64,000 nt of DNA from Trametes villosa (taxonomy: Eukaryota > Basidiomycota > Agaricomycetes > Polyporales > Polyporaceae), in assembly GCA_002964805.2 (NCBI GenBank), contig PUDQ02000001.1, positions 5,232,001 to 5,296,000 of the forward strand. Reading direction: 5' to 3'. Positions 11,745-23,776 of the stretch are shown in pieces (positions within the stretch are counted from its first letter, which is position 1; each line of letters begins with the position of its first letter). Under the pieces are notes generated by a model. That model was not told the DNA's origin and ran no database searches. It saw only the letters and a list, made by a program, of their open reading frames with translations. A program made the position numbers and the translations under genes.

Positions 11745-12019
11745 GGCCCCGTTCGGACGCCGGGATAAGACTAGGGTTACCCGCCAAAATCGTAGTCTAT
11801 AGACAGACCGTCGATAGACCGCATAGGCCTCAATCCCGACCGACGGCCGGAAACTTGGAGCGGGGATTGGAGAAATTGGCGCTGCCACCGGGCTACACGC
11901 TTGAGCGCGAGATCTACCCAGCTCGATAATCCTATCCCGCTCCGCATCGACTAGATCTGCTCCACCAGTCTACGAGATTTAGTCCTACCCTACTCTTATC
12001 CCGGTGTCCGAACGGGGCC
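11745..12019. mobile_element. 275-bp terminal-inverted-repeat element (MITE-like)
   Basis: The left end beginning GGCCCCGTTCGGACGCCGGG and the reverse complement of the right end (GGCCCCGTTCGGACACCGGG) match for about 33 bases with few differences. TCA flanks both ends (11742-11744 and 12020-12022), a plausible 3-bp target-site duplication. There is no coding capacity for a transposase, so the element must be non-autonomous. The GGCC-type end and 3-bp duplication recall PIF/Harbinger-derived MITEs, but that class assignment is inference. It sits about 240 bases past the transporter stop. Confidence 0.75.
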
Positions 12020-12022
12020 TCA

Positions 12023-12422
12023 ATTGTCGAGCGGATTGTTTTGCATACAACACAATATCAGTCGATCCCAGGTAGAAACCAATGGCTCGCATCTACCCAA
12101 TTCGTAGTTGTGTGGGATCCTACAGACGCGTCGTACTCAGCATCGCACAACGCAAACGCATACAAGATGAAAGCCAAAAGATGCCAACCAAGCCAGAGTA
12201 CCGAGTCGAAGAATAATCTGGGAGAGCGAGGGCGAGGGAAGGTACATCATATCACGGGTAATGTGGAAAGGAACTGCGCCAGTAACAAGAACCGTGACGC
12301 AGGGGTATATCAGTGGCTCGCTACGCTACCGTAAGGACAGAGTCAGCTCGAGATAAAAGGAAACGTCTTCGCACATGTGCACTACCATTGCTCGCACGGG
12401 AACCGCATATCGGCAGCCGCCG
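12023..12422. other. Intergenic region, no gene seen
   Basis: Lies between the inverted-repeat element and the 3' end of the next minus-strand gene. No supported feature. Confidence 0.5.
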
Positions 12423-14075
12423 CTAATGCAGCGTGTACGGCGGGGGTAGCACGACGTCGCCGTGGATCCTCAGGCCCGAGTCGACGGTCTGGACCACCCG
12501 CGGGGAGGCTCCCGCTGCGCGACCCGTGTATAGGGAGGAACTCGCGACCGAGTGCGGACGCAGCGACCGGGTGGCGGAAGGCTGCATCCCGCCGACGAAT
12601 GCATGGTACCCTGGAGGCATGTCGGGGGAGGAAGTGGCAGATGCCGAAGGAGCAGAGAGCGTCCGCCGGGACCTGCTTCGCAGGGTATAGGCTCGGTCTC
12701 CTGTGCGGGCCGTCGCTGAGGGAGTGGAGTCCGGGCGGCTGTTGCTGGGCGGAGGCTCCGAGGCGTTCGGACCCGTAGACTTTCCTGTGTCAGGCGGTGG
12801 AGACCCGGACGTCGCGGGGGACGGCAGCATGGACTGAGAGGTCGGCCGCTCGACGGAGACTGACGCGATAGTCATAGACGACCTCGAGTAGCGGATGGAG
12901 ACACCGGGATCTATGTGGGTGTTGGATGACGGGTGAGCCTGAGTGGGTGCTGTCAAGTGCTCCATTGAGCTATTACTAGCGGCTGTAACGGTAACCCGAG
13001 GCCGATGAGGATGAGTCTCTATGCCGAGCGCACACATCCTACACGCACCCATTTTATGGCGTCGACGTCGATGCCTGACGCATAGAAGCAGGATGGCCAT
13101 CGCGGCGAGCACGACACCGCTGCCTAGGGCAGGCACTACCATCTCAAGCACGGACGGATGTAATGCTCTGACATGTGCCGAAGGTGGAGTAATGAAAGAA
13201 CTACTGGTAGGATCCTTGGTGGAGGAGGCCGTAGATGGCAAGAGGGAGGCGGAGTCGGGGCGAGATGAAGAGAGCGTGGGCGTCGCCGAAAGTTTAGAGC
13301 GAGTGGTCAGAGAAGTCGGGGGAGAAGACGTTGAGGGTGAAAATGTCGAAGAAGATTTTGAGGTAAGAAATGTCGATGAAGGAGACATCCGGGGAAGAGA
13401 CGTCGAGGAAGAAGCCGTCGAAGAAGGAGACGTCGAGGGAGGAGACGTCGAGGGAAGAGACGCCAACAGGGGATTGAACAAAGAAAGGCTCCCAGTCGGC
13501 GTCGGTGAGGAGATAGAGCTTGAAGTAGTAGAGCGCGAGGAGCACGACCCTGTGCTCGGGCTGGAGGGAGGAAATGATAATGCCCCCGAGGCGATGTTGA
13601 CTATGAAGTAATCCAGTATGAAGGTGTCAAGGCCGGGTGTGTCCCCGCCGTCCATCGTGATGACCACATCATGGTCGTCCAAGGGGTACTCTGAGGACGT
13701 GAAGAAACTGACGTTGTACTGAGTATCCCCTTGCACAACGGACGGCGCCTGGAACGTGTGCACCGGCACTCCGTCGATCGAGTACGTCGTCCGGGGCTGG
13801 CCATATGTCTCCGACTCCCCGAGGGTGCCGACGACTTGGAAGCCCGTGCCTATACCCTCCCGCTGTATGTCAGGATGGTGCAAGCGTCGGCAGCAAAAAA
13901 AAGGAGGGAACGTACATCTGAAAGTCAACGATGCCGTGAGACCCACCGCAGATACTGTATGTCGCGTCCCGTCAACCTCCAAGAGTCCAGAGCCTGGAGG
14001 GTCCCAATTCCATCCCGCATAGTACTGGACACGGTAGTCGCTGTCATCGACCAGGATGTTGGAAGGGGTAGACAT
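12423..14075 (-). CDS. Ser/Thr-rich single-pass membrane protein of the basidiomycete surface type
   Basis: Two exons, 13916-14075 and 12423-13849, encode 528 aa. The intron (13850-13915) is fixed by frame: the nearer AG would shift frame, the second AG keeps it. The N-terminal part reads ILVDDSDYRVQYY, then VVGTLGE, TTYSIDGVPVHTF and DDHDVVITMDGGD, and resembles the beta-sandwich module common in Agaricomycete surface proteins. A long Ser/Thr/Pro stretch, one membrane span (MVVPALGSGVVLAAMAILLL), RHRRRR and a polar tail follow. No classical signal peptide is seen before the module, which is common in this group. It may be a cell-wall sensor, but its function is unknown. The ATG at 14075 was chosen because the codon further upstream is TTG. 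Confidence 0.8.
   Translation of the reverse strand: MSTPSNILVDDSDYRVQYYAGWNWDPPGSGLLEVDGTRHTVSAVGLTASLTFRCTFPPFFCCRRLHHPDIQREGIGTGFQVVGTLGESETYGQPRTTYSIDGVPVHTFQAPSVVQGDTQYNVSFFTSSEYPLDDHDVVITMDGGDTPGLDTFILDYFIVNIASGALSFPPSSPSTGSCSSRSTTSSSISSPTPTGSLSLFNPLLASLPSTSPPSTSPSSTASSSTSLPRMSPSSTFLTSKSSSTFSPSTSSPPTSLTTRSKLSATPTLSSSRPDSASLLPSTASSTKDPTSSSFITPPSAHVRALHPSVLEMVVPALGSGVVLAAMAILLLCVRHRRRRHKMGACRMCALGIETHPHRPRVTVTAASNSSMEHLTAPTQAHPSSNTHIDPGVSIRYSRSSMTIASVSVERPTSQSMLPSPATSGSPPPDTGKSTGPNASEPPPSNSRPDSTPSATARTGDRAYTLRSRSRRTLSAPSASATSSPDMPPGYHAFVGGMQPSATRSLRPHSVASSSLYTGRAAGASPRVVQTVDSGLRIHGDVVLPPPYTLH
13321..13465 (-). repeat. In-frame minisatellite in the Ser-rich stretch
   Basis: Units of 15-18 bases built on GGAGACGTCGAGGGA (plus strand) repeat several times. 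Read on the coding strand they give Ser/Pro/Thr-rich repeats such as SLPRMSPSS and STFLTSKSS. Such tracts commonly vary in length between strains. Confidence 0.65.
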
Positions 14076-15652
14076 CGTCTGGTAGTGCGACAAAACTAGA
14101 GGTCCTCCTGCGTCGCTTGCGTTGTGCAGGACGGGTACGGGACTCGGCGTTGTACATAGGCACAGCGGAGGGAGTAGTTTAAATTAAAGCGATTGATATA
14201 GATGGCATAAGTTGTGCCCATCTTCTTGGACGTCGAATCTGTCAAGCAACTTTAGAAGTGATGGTCTGGTGCAGCGGCGGCCGCGGCGCAAAAATTAGTG
14301 CGTTAAAAGTGAGGTATCTCCAGGTTAATAGGTTCCTGGCAATGTTCGACGAGTTGGAGTCGACGTCCGGCATCTGTCTCAGAACGGAAGGAGGTCTCGT
14401 GAGTTTGGAAACGCGCCATTAGCACCCTGCGAGTACACACCTGTATATCCGTTCAAGTGAGCGCGAATGTACGATACCTTTTGGTTCATGTATGACCAAA
14501 TGACATTCCTTGGCGGAGTTCAGTCGTACGTGGGAGGCGACCGGAGACAATGAGGGACCAAAGCGGATGTCGGCTGCTAGGGGTCAGAGTGACTGCAGTT
14601 GGTTTATCTTTTTCCTAAGAAGTATCAGCATCTGTCAGGTGAGAAGGTGTTCGGGCGAGTCCACTCTGAGCAACAACGACGAACGTGAACGCGCGAACTC
14701 GCCCGAAGAGACGGGTGAAGTGTCGATTGGACGTTGTACTGCATCATCTATATCTAGAGGCAGGTACTTACGCCCACGCGGCCCAACGCCGGTCAGATCG
14801 CTCGGCAGACGGTCTCGAGCTCAGACGCTGCCGGGTGTAAGTATGGGTGCGTAGCTCGAATTGCGGTTGAGCAGGACTGGGACGCTGCAGCTAGCGAAGA
14901 TTGAACGTATCGATATCATGCTGGTGAAGAGCAGATATCATATGATACTCGAGGAGGTACCACAAAGATAATGCATACTTACCGCCGCCCACATCATCCG
15001 CAAACAGAGAAGAACACTGGCACGTTCGTGAGGTCGACTGAATCGACGGCTAAGTCTAGTACCGTACCTAAGTATAAGTACTAAGTACTGGCCAAGATGT
15101 GAGAGAGGGGTGCAGAGGTCCCCCGTGGGAACGCCGGAGTTCTAATTCGCAGGGGGGCTCGCGAACGAGCGGGCAGGCAGCGCTCGACCAGCTGTAGCTA
15201 CTTACGACCTCGTCTACGCTGCGAGCCCAGTACCCCCTCACGGCTTCCGCTTCTGCCGAGAGTCGTACGAAGTGTGTATGAGTCATGTATGAAGTGCTCG
15301 CAAATTTCTCAGGAGATTCCGTGCTGAAATCGAGCCGACTCGCGAAAGCTCGCGAAGGGGACTGAGCACATATGTTCATAGCGATCCCGGGCGGGTGGAG
15401 TGCATAGTATTACTACATCGTTCTCGGGACAGCATAGCAGATGCAAGAAACAGACGTTAGAAGACTTCCGCAGGGCAACAAACACACCATTCGTCGAAGG
15501 ACACATGGCAAGCGACGCCGTCCACCTCAGCCCCTTCGTGCGTCCGCCGCTTGTGCGCAGTGCTGCCGACCTGAGCGTGAGCAAGCGTCCGCGCAGACAT
15601 CAACACCCCAAGCGAAGCGCGACGCACCCGCTCGCGCTCACGCGCGGTACTG
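14076..15652. other. Intergenic region, no gene seen
   Basis: About 1.6 kb without a supported gene. It lies upstream of the membrane-protein gene and downstream of the dioxygenase stop. Small frames do not join through plausible introns. Confidence 0.5.
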
Positions 15653-18600
15653 TTACGGAGCAGCGCGGTTAGCCCCGTACTGCGGCGAGAACGTGTGGAA
15701 GCCGTAAGTCACCTGGACCACCATCGACGTCGCCCACGGGCAGAGGTGCTGGTCGGAGCCGAGGTACGACCACGTGCTTGACATCGCCGAGTCCTCCTTG
15801 TACCTTCGGAATGGAGACAGAGAGGTGAGGACAGAGAGATGGGGACAAGGAGAGACGTACCGCTTGAGCTGACCAGAGAGGCCGGGGCCGCGTGCAACGG
15901 ACGGGAAGCTGTACACTGCGCGCAAGGCTTCGCCGACAATCTGTAGGTGCGGGCGAGCTGAGCTACTGGTCGCGCCTGGGCAAAGGATCTGCCACTGACC
16001 TTAGAACTCAGATCAATGCCGAGGCATTTCGGGGCACCGTCGCCGACGAGGTACTTGTCGAGGCCCCTGCTAGGGTTGACGCCGTCGGGGTTGGAGAACG
16101 CCTGGCTCTGTGTCCGCAATCGCCGTCAGTCGAAGGACACCACGAAGAGTGTGTACACATACGCTGCCGTTCGCCGTGGCGACGTCCAGGAAGACACGTT
16201 GGTTCGCCTGGAGCGAGCCCTGGCTGACGCGAACAGCACCCACGCTCTGGCCTGCGTCCACCGAGCTGGGCATTAGCACACGATTACATCTCTGCAGAGA
16301 GCGAGCGTACGGAAGACACCGCGGAAGGTCGGGTCAAGGCCTGGCAATGAAACAACAGTCAGTCTACAGACTCGCGCTCACATCCACCAAGTACTCACGC
16401 AACGCCTCAAGGACGTATCCCTGCAGCAGCACGTCGTCCTTCGGGTCGCGCTTCGGCTTCGAAACCAGCGTCTGCACGTCCGCGGGCTTGGCCGGGTCCA
16501 AGTAGTAGTTCAAGACGTTCACCATCTCTGCACACCAGCCCACGTGAGTACTCGGGCAAAGACACAAGCCAGAGGGGGACGGGATGTACCCTGCGAGAGC
16601 TCGACCGTCGCGCCGACGAGCAGCGCGAGCACGAGGTTCGCCTGCGTCTCCGAGTCGTACCCGAGCGCCTGTAGGCGCTCCGCGAACGCGTCGCGCCCGC
16701 TCTTCTGCGGCCGCGAGAAGATCTGCGAGACCGTCTCGAAGATGCCCGCGAGCGAGAGCTGCATGCGCGCGTCAATTACACGGGTCTTGTGTGAACGTGG
16801 ACGATGAGGCTAGACGTACGCGCGAACCCCCAAACTGCTGGCGGATGATCCCGAGGAGCTTCGTAACCTCCGCGGTGACGGACTTCTGCAACTTGCTCAG
16901 ATGCTCCGCGCCAACGTCGAGGAAGAGGTACCTAGATTGCGCGTTAGGCTATCCCTACTATCAGCACTTGTACGGTGCACTCACGTGTAGACGTCCGCGA
17001 GGACATCGAACAGCTCCGCGGGGGTGTAGTCCCCCGCGTCGGTCGCGTTCGTCTTCAGCTTGATGCCCGTCTACATACCCGGCCCCAGTCAGCCAACCAT
17101 CGGTGCACGCGACCTGTCAATGCGGGGCGTGACGCACAAGCTCAGCGACCCAGTGGATCGGCACGGCCTTGAAGACGTCCCGAACGATGTCGACGCTACG
17201 CACGGGCGACGCGACGGCGGTGTACGACTCGCGCAGGATGAGCTCACGCGTCTTCTCGAAGAAGAACCGGCGGACCGCGCCCTCGCCACCCTCGCCGCCG
17301 ACGAGCACGTCCAATAGGCCGCGCTGCTCGCGTGCGGCGCGCGTAGGGTCGCTCGACGCGATGAAGAAGCTGAAGATCGGGGATGCGGTGAGAACGTGAG
17401 AGAGACAGAATGGGACAGAAATATGCGCACCCAGGGCCGCGCACAAGGCGCGCCGCACGGTCCGCAAAGCCAGTCGCGAAACTCTTCTCGTCCTTGAGCA
17501 CCTGCCTCACATCCGCATACGTCGCGAGCACCTGCATCGACTGCGGCCCCGTCGGGCGCGCAGTCGTGTACAAGCTCGCTGTGTTCGTGTCCTTGAGGAT
17601 AGTCTGCATCGCGGGGGGCGTCATGAGCGGGAACCACGTGTACGTGCTGTCGCTGGTGTAGTGGTCGGGCAGCGCGCGCAGGAGCAGGCGGCCGAGGATG
17701 CTCCCGTTGCCCGGCCCGGCGGGGTCGCGCTGGCAGTCGGCGAAGCCCCAGGAGGTCATGTTGAACGGCGTGTAGTCCGCGGTGAAGAAGCGGTCGCCGC
17801 GCGTGAGGGCGATCGCGTCGCTCAGAATTGCACGACTGATCGTGTACGCTATCGACGAGCAGGGTCAGTATGCGTGCGAGATGCAACTTGGGGAAAGGGG
17901 CGCACAGGGGCAGAGGCCGGCACCGGGGACGACAGGCTTGGACTCCTCGGCTTGGAGACCGACGTACAGCTCCAGGCGATCAATATGGCCGTACAGCTTC
18001 TCGGCGGCGCTCGCGATGGCGGGGTCAGAGTTCCACTCGATGAAGCTGGTGTAGGCTGTAGAACATCATGTCAGCGACACATTCAGCGAATGCTCTTGGC
18101 GTACGCACTCTTCAAGCCGAGGAACTGGCGGAAGTCGTTCAGGGAGCAGACGCCCCACTGCCGGTTCTGCTCGATGCCCATGATCTCGTGCAGGCGCATT
18201 ACGTAGGGCGTGCCGCGAGCCTTGAACTTGCCAGCAGGGTGCTCCGTCCTGATCAACTCATCAGACATGCTCCAACTTATGGGTCACAGCGAAGATACTC
18301 ACGCATTCTTCAGAATGTCGGCAAGCGCTCCATCGTCGAACTTGTTGGTCTGCTGGTCGCGCGACAAGCTATCACAGCTATCAGAGTGGGTCGCGCACGA
18401 AGCATTGGCGGAAACCTACCCGCCGAACGTCCAGTGTGACACGTCAGGCTCCTTCTCCTGCATCGTCTTCGCGACTTTCTTGAAGTCATCGATAGTAACC
18501 TTGCAGAGGATGTCTGGATGAGAATAGATCCGAGGCCGATTTGGGATGCTACTCACAGACTCGACCGTGCGGCCGGGGAACAACTGCTCGGACAGTTGCT

Positions 18601-20262
18601 CGACCCACTTCTCGTCCGCCTCGGACGTCGTCGCGTGCCACCGATACAGGCAATTGAACTACACCCCTCCATCAGCACTCCATACTCACACACGCTCACC
18701 CAAACACTTACCTCAACGCTGCACACGTTCCCGCGCCCGCGCTCGAACAGCGCGTGGTCCGCATTCCGGATCTCCTCGAAGGGGTCGAGGCTCCAGCTGT
18801 TCGCCTGCCTCACCAAGCCAAGGATGGCGGAGAAGTAGTCGGAGAACACCGCGCTCGCGAACCACGCGCAGTTCACGAGCCGCGCCGTCTGGAAGATGTC
18901 CTCCTCCTGCGCGGCGAATTCCGGGCTGCTCTGTGAGAGCGTGCTCGGGTTCTGGTACGTCCCGCGCTCGTTCAGCTCGAGCAGCTTGTGCGCGATGTAC
19001 TGTGGGAAGTGATGTCAGCGCGTAGCGACGGGCAAGTGGTGAGGGAGGCGCCCACGTTGTGGTTACGGTTGAAGAGGACGAGGAGGACGCAGACCGCCGG
19101 AGGGAGGAGCAGGAGACGGTCTTCGGCGAAGGTGTCTGGCTGGAGCAGGCCGCGCCCGTCGAACACCCGAATCTTCTTCTGCGCCTCTTCGTTGTGGCCA
19201 TACAGCGGCGCGAGGTCGACGTAAGAGGACGTCTCGTTGATGTGTACGTCCTTGTGCGAGGTACGGAAGACGCTATGCGCAAGATGAATGAACGTTCTTG
19301 CGAACTCAGTAAACGGGGTACATACGTATGGATCACGAGCGCAGCGAAGGAGAACATCATGCTAGAAAGGCCGGCAGGATGGGGCACGAACTGCTTAGAG
19401 TGTGAGTGACATCATGAGCGCCTGAAGGAAGTTTGGAGTCGTACCTTCTCCCGACGCAGAAGGGTGTCGAAGACGAGCCCTGCGTCAGGCATCTCGTTGC
19501 GCGGGAGGGGGTGAGTCTGCTGCACGCTGCGCGCGTAGGGCATGCCCGCCTTGCCCAGGTCGGGCATGTCGGGGTTGTTGCACGAGCCATCTGCGGTACG
19601 GTAGGCGTACTTGGGGCCGATGGAGGTGCTGGGGGGATGCGGGAGGTCCAGGTACACTGTGGGATAGAGTTTAGAAGGATGTAGGACCCTTTGCTCGTGC
19701 GAGCAAGGCTCTCGGATACCATCACACCGGCAACTTTGTTCGTTTTGGATTCGAAACCCAATCGCCCAGCAGGGGAATGCCGCTGCAGGCACCATTCAAG
19801 TGACGCCATGGAGGGACAGACTCACACAGCTGGACGGTGGCCGTCTCGAGCTTCTTAGCGAGGGGGTGACCGGAGTTTTGCGAGAGGTAGACGAGGACGT
19901 GCTCGAGCTAAAAGCAGGCGGAGTTGGTAAGGTACTCCGACCACGGTTCGGGCTACGCACAAGCATCTTGCGGTCATCAATAGAGTTCAGGTGCTTGATA
20001 CCGTCAATGATGCTCTCCTATTGACAAGGAGACTTCAGCAAGAGAGCATAGGGCCTTCGTCATGCTTACGATAGTGGAGACATCCGCCGCGAAAGGCAGA
20101 TGTTTCTTGACCTGGAATGTGTTCAACATGCAGGACACTGAGATGATTGTCAATTTCACTGACCTGATCACGGAACTCATTGAAACCCTTCAAGGTAGCA
20201 GAGCTAGCTTGCGAGGAGCCTTCGCTCAGGTCGTTACGGACGTCGGACAGGAACTGCGACAT
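15653..20262 (-). CDS. Psi-producing oxygenase / linoleate diol synthase-type fusion (haem dioxygenase plus P450)
   Basis: 24 exons could be joined, all in frame, giving 1068 aa, the normal Ppo length. Exons: 20164-20262, 20070-20111, 19961-20017, 19826-19907, 19445-19656, 19326-19393, 19056-19272, 18712-18999, 18557-18658, 18420-18499, 18303-18368, 18109-18248, 17906-18055, 17431-17848, 17138-17369, 16985-17070, 16820-16931, 16590-16758, 16399-16527, 16311-16340, 16163-16251, 16000-16107, 15861-15940 and 15653-15803. The N-terminal half is an animal-peroxidase-type dioxygenase: distal His186 (VIHTVF), FNRNHN, and YRWH with Tyr360 and His363. The C-terminal half is P450-like: I-helix LVGATVELSQ and haem Cys984 in GAPKCLG. 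The family oxygenates C18 fatty acids to hydroperoxides and rearranges them to diol oxylipins that control sporulation. The product is not predictable here. The acceptor at 16251 is the least certain; it was chosen because it alone keeps frame. Confidence 0.95.
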
Positions 20263-20323
20263 GGCTGAACAGGACGGTGCGGGCAGACGGGGGTGTGAAG
20301 GTATCCCCTCGACCTCGCATAGG

Positions 20324-20330
20324 CTTTATA
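20324..20330 (-). promoter_or_regulatory. TATA box of the dioxygenase gene
   Basis: TATAAAG on the minus strand, 62-68 bases before the ATG at 20262. Confidence 0.55.
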
Positions 20331-21265
20331 CGAAACCGACAGCGGGGCTGGCGTGACGTACGGTGTCCATGTCAAGGCAGCGACTGGCGTCCGATACGGT
20401 ACCTTCGGGCGTGAATCTCGGTGGCGAGATGCCATAGATGAGAGTGCGAGCACGGCGGAGAGCGCGAAGAAGGACGGCAAGGTTGGCGATGTCAGTCAGG
20501 CGACCGCGCGGTTCGCCCAAGTAGTCACCCAGCATGCCTTTGCCCTGCACGCCGTTGGCAGATTCCCAAGGACGCGCGCGATGGGCGAGGCCGTGGCGGG
20601 TGGGAGCGCGCGCGCGTACAGTTCTGGTGGGCATTTGGCGGCTTCCATGTCTGCCATATATTGCCTGGCATCGCAGGGAAGTAGGACGGAGTTCCTTCTC
20701 GCGCCCGCTAGCTCGCAGATCCGCGCGCCTCGTGGGGTCGCTTTCCAAATCAAAGCACGGCCTGGCCGAACAAGCCGCGTATGGTCGTCTAATCGCCGCT
20801 GCCGTTTGTACGATGCTGTCTGCACTGGGGGTCGGTTCTGCTAATCAAACGTTAGTGACGTAGACCGGAACCTAATAGCCACTCCACCGAGTTGCAGTAC
20901 GAGCGTTAGGATGCATGTGCACGAGTGTTTCTCGTCTCTCTAGGCACAAGTACTTCGGTACTCATGCATCCCAGGGCTGACTAGGCGCATTTGTTGCATC
21001 GCCGGTAGTACAAGGTTTTCGCGGCTCACGACAGATAATGAGAGCGCCGAGGGAGTCTTGGAAGATGCTCGCGAAGATGCGTTATTTGACGGTCGTGTTG
21101 ACGGGGAGAACGGACGATGGACGCGGTCGGGAGTCAAGCGACCGCGTACCTCGTCTCGTGCAGGAAAGCGGTGACTTTATGGGCGCTAACGGCGTACACG
21201 CTTGCTTGCTCTCCTCCAGGTCCCTCAACTGCATCCCTGCACAAATTCATAGATCCTCGGCCACC
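20331..21265. other. Divergent promoter region between the dioxygenase and epsilon-COP genes
   Basis: About 1 kb separates two divergent starts (20262 minus, 21266 plus). No gene is supported here, so it likely serves both promoters. Confidence 0.5.
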
Positions 21266-22629
21266 ATGGACTCGCCCGAGCTGTATCACATCAAGCAACA
21301 GTTCACGCTCGGTACGTGTTCTCTAACACTACCCCTCCTTGCGTAACCCCGCCTGACACCTCATTCCATGCGCATATAGGCGCCTACAAGAGCCTCGTCG
21401 AGAGAACCCTCCCGGACGCAGATTCCCCGGACTACACCCCAACGCTCGTCTACCAGGCACGCGCCCACCTCGCGCTCGGGAACCCCTCCGCCGCCGCCGC
21501 GCTCGTCCCCGCCGACACGGAGAATGTCGCGCTGAAAGCCGTAGCCGCCCTGGCCCAGCTCGTGGACGCGCAGGACGAGGACGATGCCGCGCTGGAGCAG
21601 CTGCGGGACCTCTCCGTTGAGATCGAGGATGAGGAGGCGGAGGCGACGGAGTGGGAGAAGGGCGTCGTGCGCGTGCTTGCGGGTACTGCGTTCGCGCGCG
21701 CAGGGGAGATCGAGGAGGCCCTCGAGACCCTCGGTGCGGGTAATGACACACGGAATCTCGAAGCGTGAGTGATCTCTTTCACTGGTACCCGTCCATGAAT
21801 GTCTATGGATATACCCCACCCGTCATGGAGACCGCATATCTTTGTGCAGCTTCAGGATGCCTAGGCGGGACGTGATACTTCGATCGTCTTCGGCGGTTCA
21901 AGCTATCCCTACTAAGTACACCACTATGAGGTACCGACCATGTTGCTCGTACAAACTGCCCCGTCACATCCGCACATATCACCCTTACCTACACTTATAC
22001 GCGCCTCCACCCCCTTACCCCGATCCTGCGCTAACCCCCACCCCGCAGCGTCGCCTACGCCGTCCAAGTCTACCTCTCCATCAACCGGCCCGACCTCGCG
22101 CGCAAAGAGCTCGAGCGCGCGCAGCGCTGGGCCGAGGACGACCTCCTCCTGCAGCACACCGAGGCCGCGCTCGGGCTCGCCGCCGGGCGCGACGCCTACG
22201 CCGACGCGCACGCGTTCTTCACCGAGCAGCTCGCGAACCCCGCGCTCGCCGCGCCCCGTTTGCTGACCGCGCGCGGGGCGGCGCGCCTGCTGAGGGGCGA
22301 GCTGCCCGCGGCGAGGAGCGACTTGGAGGAGGCGCAGGCGCAGATGGGCGGCGTCCCGGATGCGGAGACGTTGGCGGCGCAGGTCGTGGCGGCGGGCCTT
22401 GGGTCGGGCGCGGCGAAGCCTGCGGATGCGGAGCAGCTGTACAGGTGGGTGGCTGTTTGTGTGGGTGCTGCCAATGCAAGCCGGTGTCTAACTCGACCTC
22501 CTTCATAGCAAACTTGCGGCGGAGCACCCGACGTTCCCGCTCGTGGTTGACCTGCAGCGCAAGGCGGATCTCTTCGACGAGCTCGCTGCGAAGTTCACCG
22601 TGCCGCCGCTCGCGACCGCTTCCGCATGA
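21266..22629 (+). CDS. SEC28: Coatomer subunit epsilon (epsilon-COP)
   Basis: Four exons, 21266-21311, 21380-21764, 22049-22444 and 22509-22629, encode 315 aa, close to the usual 290-310. The start LYHIKQQFTLGAYKSL, then YQARAHLALG, INRPDLARKELERAQ and the C-terminal tetratricopeptide-like helices ending HPTFPLVVDLQRKADLFDELAAKF are characteristic. Epsilon-COP stabilises alpha-COP in the COPI coat that carries vesicles from Golgi to ER. The second intron is 284 nt, four to five times longer than its neighbours, and pyrimidine-rich near its end, yet the flanking codons (NLEA / VAYAVQVY) join perfectly. The start is the only sensible ATG, in good context (CCACCATGG). Confidence 0.95.
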
Positions 22630-23776
22630 TGTGTATGCTGTTCGTATAAGGTGGATTGTATGTATGCATGTCGCGGAACCCTGGATCACATTCGAACGTC
22701 TCTGTAAGTGCAGCGAGCTACGAAACTTCGAAGTAGCAGCGCAGGTAAATGCCTCGCATCAGTCTGACGTACCTAACTACGATAGGCAGCAGACCCTGCA
22801 CAGCGCGCGGTCCGCATGCCGAACTTCGATGAGCATCCCACCACGCATTGCACCGGCGCAAACGTACTTGCACTTTCCGCGCGAGCGTGATCTCAGCCGC
22901 TCGGCACTGTCGACTTCTCTTCGAAACTCGATGCAAGCCTCGATGCACGCTTCGCTACTCACTAGCGCAGGTGGAACCTGAGCTGCCGGCTATAGTATGG
23001 CTAGTGAGTCGCGGATCGTCCGTTCGCCAGAAGGCGCAGTGTCAGTACCCCGCGCAGCCCTGCCACATCGCGTTAACTCTAACGACCCTGGGCGAGAAGC
23101 ACACATGATCGTCGCGTCGCGGATCGTGCGGACTCTGTAGCAAGCTCACGGCGTGAAACAGGCGAAGGGACATACTGTCCGCGTAAAGACCTCCCCGAAG
23201 GCTCGCCTGCTCGGACGTAGCCGTGCAAGATCGAGTATACGGGGTGCTGATGACTTAACAAGAGCCCGTCGAGCCATTGAGCTCGGCTTCACTTGTACCC
23301 CCTACCCAGATCCTTCGAAAAGGCGTTCTCCGGGGACCGTCGATCACAACGATCACGAAACACATCGAGCGAACAAGAATACAATACTGATACTTAGGAC
23401 AGCAAGACAGCTAACGACAACGACACTGGCGACAACGATACGATACATCTGGTATTACAGCGATACAAAGTTCAGTACTCAGTACTCACTGCCAGTAGCC
23501 AGCCACTCCGGAACAGGGAGATACAAGTACAGGCCCGATAGGCTACGAGTACGCGCGAAGACCAAAAATGCTACGATGAGAGGCAAAAGGACGCGGGTGA
23601 TCAGGGCGAGATAACGAAGGAAGTCTATAGTATATACACAGGAGCAGGAGACGTACCGCGAACCAGCGCATGCACGCGAGGTACGAGCCAGGATCCAGTC
23701 CGAGCGAGCGAGTACTAGAAAGATCAGCAAGAAAGTCGGTGGACCTCGAAAGGCACGGCCGCGCCACTTTGATCGT
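22630..23776. other. Convergent intergenic region, no gene seen
   Basis: 3' flanks of epsilon-COP and the velvet gene. It contains a simple ACGACAACGA-like stretch near 23410-23445. No gene is supported. Confidence 0.5.

Noticed and set aside
16251..16311. A frameshift in the Ppo gene between exons 20 and 21
   Set aside because: Using the first AG (16229-16280 region) shifts frame, but the downstream AG at 16252 restores it and lies at a normal distance from the branch-like GCTAAT, so no mutation need be assumed.
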